Source of the DNA: SpSt-28 sp044343155
GTDB taxonomy: Archaea > Aenigmatarchaeota > Aenigmatarchaeia > CG10238-14 > SpSt-28
Assembly (NCBI GenBank): GCA_044343155.1
Contig: JAVZSS010000009.1
Span: forward strand, 1 to 23,953
Reading direction: 5' to 3'
DNA length: 23,953 nucleotides
The notes beneath the pieces are model-generated. The model had not been told where the DNA came from, searched no databases, and saw only the letters and a program-made list of their open reading frames with translations. A program made the position numbers and the translations under genes. Of the stretch, positions 21,301-23,953 are shown piece after piece. Within the stretch, counting starts at the first letter, position 1; each line of letters opens with the position of its first letter.

Positions 21301-23953
21301 AGGAATTTCTAAAGCATATTTAATACTAATTCCAGAATCACCAATAGAATATGGAGAACAAACAGTTGCAGTATGTTATGAAGATAATCCAGAAGCTGAA
21401 GGAAGATTGTGGAGAAATTATACCGATGTTACTCATGAAAATAATACAGCAGTTATTTTACCTGCAGGTATTTGGTATTATGAATGTAATGTGTCTGAAA
21501 CACAAAACTACACTTCTGCATCTAATTCATCAATTTATTTGGTAAATAGAGCATTAAGTAAAATTAGACTATTTTTAAATGATACGGAAGGAAACAAAAC
21601 CTACATTTATGAAGATTATGCAAACATTACTGCTACCTTAAATATTCCAGATAAAGAGTTTTACATAGAAGCTAATTTTACTGGGTTAACTGAAATTATA
21701 GGTTATGGAAGTAATACAATAACAATTTTGACTAACAATTTTGGTGCGGGTGTTTACAATATTACTGCATATTGGTTTGGAGATCAGAATTATACAAGCG
21801 ACTCTGTTACTTACTTTATGTTTGTTAATAAGAAGCCAACAACTTTATATCTTTGGATTAATAATACAAGGGAAAATAAGAATTACTATTCAAATGTAAC
21901 ATTAAATTTAACTATAGAGCTTCTCGGTTATTCTGATAAGTTAGTTGAATTGTGGAGCAATTATAGTGATGGCGAATTTAAAAGAATTTCTTATGGCTAC
22001 TCTCCCCATCAAAGTATTTTATTTTTAGATAGAGCAGGAATATTTAATTATACAGGTTATTATCCTGGAAATACCAATTATACAGAAAGTTTGGAATCTT
22101 GGATTATTAAAATAGGAAAAATGAATTCTAGTTTAGATTATTTAAATCCGAAAATAGTTGGTGAAGATGAAAGTTCACTTTTAATAGCTAGTTGTGAGTG
22201 TTATCCTTTAAGCTGCTCAAATGTTTATATAGAAGCTCAATCAAATGGAACAGTTATACCTACAGTCAATGGAAACATAACTATTAATGGCTCGAATCCT
22301 TACTTTTTAGATTACTTAGATGGTAAATTTACAATTGTTTGGAACTTAACCTCTAATAAGGTTGGTACATATGAAATAAGAATTAAATGTAATTCAACAG
22401 AATTTAGTGATGTTTTTTCTGAGATAGAAATACTAAATGTTATAGATAAAAAAGCTCCTTACTGGTTTAATAATGTTAGTTATCCTATTAATGCAACATA
22501 TAGGCCAATGCAAAATTATCATTTTAACATAAGTTGGATAGATAATACTAAAGTTGAGCAGGTTTTGATAGAGCACAATTTTACTGGAATTTTAATAAAC
22601 GAAACTATGGAGAAGAACGGTGAAAATGGTTATTATTACTTTATTTCAGATTTAGCGGCAGGTACATATGTTTGGAAAAGTTATGCTAGAGATTCTTACG
22701 GAAATTGGAACGTTTCTGACGAATTTATATATATAGTTGAAAAATCTCCAACTCAAATTTTTGTTTATGTTAATGGTAGCGATGAGGATAGAGATTTTGA
22801 AGTTTATGATACAATAAATATTACTGCAATGCTGAATGTTTCAAATAAAATTATCTACTTAGATTCGAATATTACAGATTGGGTTTTGCAATATGGTGAA
22901 TCGCTAATTACAAATATAACAAAATTAAACTATATCGGAGTTTACAATATTACTGCATATTGGTTCGGAGATCAAAACTATACTTCATCATCTAAAAGTA
23001 TTATAATAAGAGTTTTAGATACAAAAAAACCACAATACTTAGAGTTTGGGCAAAGTAAAAATTGGATAGGAGTAAATGAAACAATCAACTTATATGCAGT
23101 TTGGAGCGATAATTATGAGCTAGATTATGCATGGTTATCTACAAACGAAACCGGAATTTGGAAGAATACTTCTTATATAAAGTTCGATCCACAAACGAAA
23201 GAAAGTATAGCGAGCTTTACTTGGAGAAACGCATCTATTCCAGCAGGTAGTGTAATAGCTTGGAAAATTTATGTTAATGATACCTCAGGAAACGAAAATC
23301 TAACTCCAATTTTTGTTTTCTATATTAATGCTAGTCAATTGTGGAATTTTACAACTTCTGGAAGAATATTTTCATCTCCAGCAATAGGAGATGTTAATAA
23401 TGATGGAATAATTGATGTTGTTTTAGCTTCCATGGATAACAAAGTTTATGTTTTAAGAGGTAACGATGGTTCATTGATTTTCACTTTCTCAACAAATGGA
23501 AATATTAGTAGTAGTCCATCTTTAGTAAGAATTAATAATGAGCCATATTTAAGAATTTTCGTTGGCAGTTATGATAATAATTTATACGCAATTAATGGTA
23601 GCAATGGACAGAAAATTTGGAATTTTACAACTTCTGGAAGAATATTTTCATCTCCAGCAATAGGAGATGTTAATAATGATGGAATAATTGATGTTGTTTT
23701 TGGTTCAGATGATAATAAAGTTTATGCTGTTAATTCGATAAATGGAGAACTCGTTTGGTCATTTCAAACATTAGGTAGGGTTGTTTCCTCTCCATCTTTG
23801 AGAAAGATAGGAAATACTGTTTTTGTTTTCGTTGGCAGTTATGATAATAATTTATACGCAATTAATGGTAGCAATGGACAGAAAATTTGGAATTTTACAG
23901 CGAGAGATAAAATTGAAAGCTCTCCCCTTATTGATGATTTAGATTATGATGGA
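18311..23953 (+). CDS. Giant secreted repeat protein with Ig-like arrays and beta-propeller (3' partial)
   Basis: I read an open frame from this ATG to the window edge, at least 1881 residues, with no in-frame stop noticed. A signal peptide is clear (MKKFLFLFFTIL; cleavage after SYS at about 20). The N-terminal part repeats a roughly 130-residue unit four times, each ending in a strand like LTYEYDS at about 195, 324, 467 and 593. Residues about 660-830 are Ig-like. Three units of about 85-92 residues follow (about 830-1090), with YPTETNVT at their starts and ETQNYTS at their ends; related GDQNYTS units recur near 1157 and 1553. From about 1675 an FG-GAP/PQQ-type beta-propeller begins, with calcium-loop-like DVNNDGIID. 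Sequons are frequent. It lies 5 bases after the MinD-like gene. I infer a glycosylated adhesin or stalk; any membrane anchor or sorting signal lies beyond the window. Confidence 0.85.
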   Translation, partial: MKKFLFLFFTILFLINISYSQIYYESFNQTSTINITGIADVINQNEIDQRINVNEDNLTWNVREAQIPFRKIKTVEYFIYQDMTQMAANTEKIGSFTVYIPEKNPIIRSAIIEIKNLVYNAQISAGQTVKLSNGTTNVTLLTTAAGPSGSGENMFYTFLVNATEAFKIFINGSGNYNFILYVKFNTIRQGENAKLILTYEYDSDSEREIKTVRFFVGQLTSTLAVGSSTNFIIPPLNLPERNVVIRDSFFETYIHLQPGGTVDEGISIDLDGSNAISGTPIDNAGATTIDYVFLYKNIFDPSTSHTFNFKPTAGYALHTVGTELVLTYEYDSNSELQLKTVRYLVGQDGGLYTSPHTANFIREIILPETNISIINAYNRITFAIAYGSGAGTTAYTTTIGVNSSIFGTTQPRVDYTLGLRDEQVSTSMILYNASGLYSITNGTQIICSVYSSAATTSYYTGSKGCELILTYVYNASSSTFLNSVEYFVGSSYHQALATSTTFPFSFIISEPNYNFTDAYLSVYGFTGSTTTGTNTLVSYVNVPGYTSQTCNFRNTGEARSDFCWDYVMDNITYDGLYNVVVSSGVTRWFSSKLTVTYLYKPNYKFEVEHNSTISFRGILRNISIMINFTLENSKNVGMSVYNFKLNQWNSSLCPTILAFANQFNVFWCNISSSPEDYVSPENKIVVRFYSFGNNNITIFKEEYVQFFITYEYVNKAPLISNATELPSSPTVYQKGNKYTFKVFVTDENGEEQISLVIFEFEGQNQTVSNYNLINSTTREYWIEKEDLPANPSGYNIRWYAKDVEGAWSNVLSRIYIINKGNPNIEIYFSDTNVDYPTETNVTCYIIEGDSFSILNLYRNDTLISSNFGFASEVSILGAGVYNYSCEYLETQNYTSTYVNDRYLYVNKGIPKIKIEINGLENDYYGYYPTETNVTAWLENLYNEGEIILYRNQTYVGKGILVAEKNILPAGIYDYSAIFEETQNYTSYFVSRIVTIYKGISKAYLILIPESPIEYGEQTVAVCYEDNPEAEGRLWRNYTDVTHENNTAVILPAGIWYYECNVSETQNYTSASNSSIYLVNRALSKIRLFLNDTEGNKTYIYEDYANITATLNIPDKEFYIEANFTGLTEIIGYGSNTITILTNNFGAGVYNITAYWFGDQNYTSDSVTYFMFVNKKPTTLYLWINNTRENKNYYSNVTLNLTIELLGYSDKLVELWSNYSDGEFKRISYGYSPHQSILFLDRAGIFNYTGYYPGNTNYTESLESWIIKIGKMNSSLDYLNPKIVGEDESSLLIASCECYPLSCSNVYIEAQSNGTVIPTVNGNITINGSNPYFLDYLDGKFTIVWNLTSNKVGTYEIRIKCNSTEFSDVFSEIEILNVIDKKAPYWFNNVSYPINATYRPMQNYHFNISWIDNTKVEQVLIEHNFTGILINETMEKNGENGYYYFISDLAAGTYVWKSYARDSYGNWNVSDEFIYIVEKSPTQIFVYVNGSDEDRDFEVYDTINITAMLNVSNKIIYLDSNITDWVLQYGESLITNITKLNYIGVYNITAYWFGDQNYTSSSKSIIIRVLDTKKPQYLEFGQSKNWIGVNETINLYAVWSDNYELDYAWLSTNETGIWKNTSYIKFDPQTKESIASFTWRNASIPAGSVIAWKIYVNDTSGNENLTPIFVFYINASQLWNFTTSGRIFSSPAIGDVNNDGIIDVVLASMDNKVYVLRGNDGSLIFTFSTNGNISSSPSLVRINNEPYLRIFVGSYDNNLYAINGSNGQKIWNFTTSGRIFSSPAIGDVNNDGIIDVVFGSDDNKVYAVNSINGELVWSFQTLGRVVSSPSLRKIGNTVFVFVGSYDNNLYAINGSNGQKIWNFTARDKIESSPLIDDLDYDG
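23342..23424 (+). repeat. 83-bp exact direct repeat within propeller, copy A1
   Basis: Identical base for base with 23618-23700. It encodes WNFTTSGRIFSSPAIG followed by the DVNNDGIID calcium-type loop. Exact DNA identity, not only protein similarity, points to recent duplication or gene conversion. Confidence 0.9.
23556..23629 (+). repeat. 74-bp exact direct repeat within propeller, copy B1
   Basis: Identical with 23826-23899, 270 bases (90 codons) downstream. It encodes the FVGSYDNNLYAINGSNG blade and runs into the start of repeat A2. Confidence 0.9.
23618..23700 (+). repeat. 83-bp exact direct repeat within propeller, copy A2
   Basis: Second copy of 23342-23424, 276 bases (92 codons) downstream, in the same reading frame. 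It overlaps the end of repeat B1 by 12 bases. Confidence 0.9.
23826..23899 (+). repeat. 74-bp exact direct repeat within propeller, copy B2
   Basis: Second copy of 23556-23629. After it the sequence diverges (ARDKIESSPLIDD), and the window ends before the next blade is complete. Confidence 0.9.

Noticed and set aside
21351..21545. 64-codon open frame on the plus strand in another phase
   Set aside because: It is wholly inside the giant secreted protein, whose frame is continuous and clearly coding there.
23342..23899. Mobile element or CRISPR-like repeats
   Set aside because: The repeats are in frame, code for propeller blades and have no spacer regularity, terminal inverted repeats or nearby transposase or Cas gene.

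Overview
The window is strongly AT-rich, gene-dense DNA that looks archaeal. Several genes have no Shine-Dalgarno sequence but carry a TATA-like box about 20-30 bases before the start codon, as leaderless archaeal genes do. Others have GGAGG/GGTGG-type sites. The proteins are archaeal in style: a HerA-type ATPase, MinD-like ATPases, winged-helix regulators, and very large Asn-rich ectodomains full of N-X-S/T sequons. A DPANN-type lineage (Woesearchaeota or Pacearchaeota-like) is my best guess, but there is no marker gene to prove it.

Layout. (1) Positions 1-4256, plus strand: a HerA/VirB4-superfamily ATPase with an extracellular Ig-like stalk and a membrane segment (5' end outside the window), a long coiled-coil protein, and a MinD-like ATPase with a C-terminal amphipathic helix. 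The three genes are almost contiguous. (2) 4288-5553: a small multi-pass membrane protein (plus), then a minus-strand pair made of an M50-like HELGH membrane protease and a single-pass protein. (3) 5585-11410, plus: a 1941-residue surface protein with a DUF2341-like domain, many Ig-like domains, one C-terminal membrane helix and a cytoplasmic tail. (4) 11415-12908: a secreted, possibly filament-like protein (minus), a small winged-helix regulator (plus) and an orphan PqqD-like protein (minus). (5) 12956-15075, plus: three small secreted or anchored Ig-like proteins. (6) 15161 to the window end, plus: a membrane-spanning winged-helix regulator with a large ectodomain, a second MinD-like ATPase, and a giant secreted repeat protein that runs off the 3' edge in a beta-propeller region.

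How it may work together (inference). The cytoplasmic parts (HerA motor, coiled coil, two MinD-like switches, the tail of the 1941-residue protein, the tethered DNA-binding domain) sit beneath a large Ig-like/propeller surface layer. A 47-residue SHOCT-like helical module occurs twice in the coiled-coil protein and again as the cytoplasmic tail of the 1941-residue surface protein, which ties groups 1 and 3 together. The tethered regulator gene has a 13-bp inverted repeat and further copies of the same half site around its own promoter. The whole resembles a surface assembly, attachment or transport apparatus with its own polar or membrane positioning ATPases and its own envelope-sensing regulator. 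I do not recognise it as a described system.

No rRNA, tRNA, CRISPR array, transposase or integrase is visible. No gene-free stretch exceeds about 90 bases.
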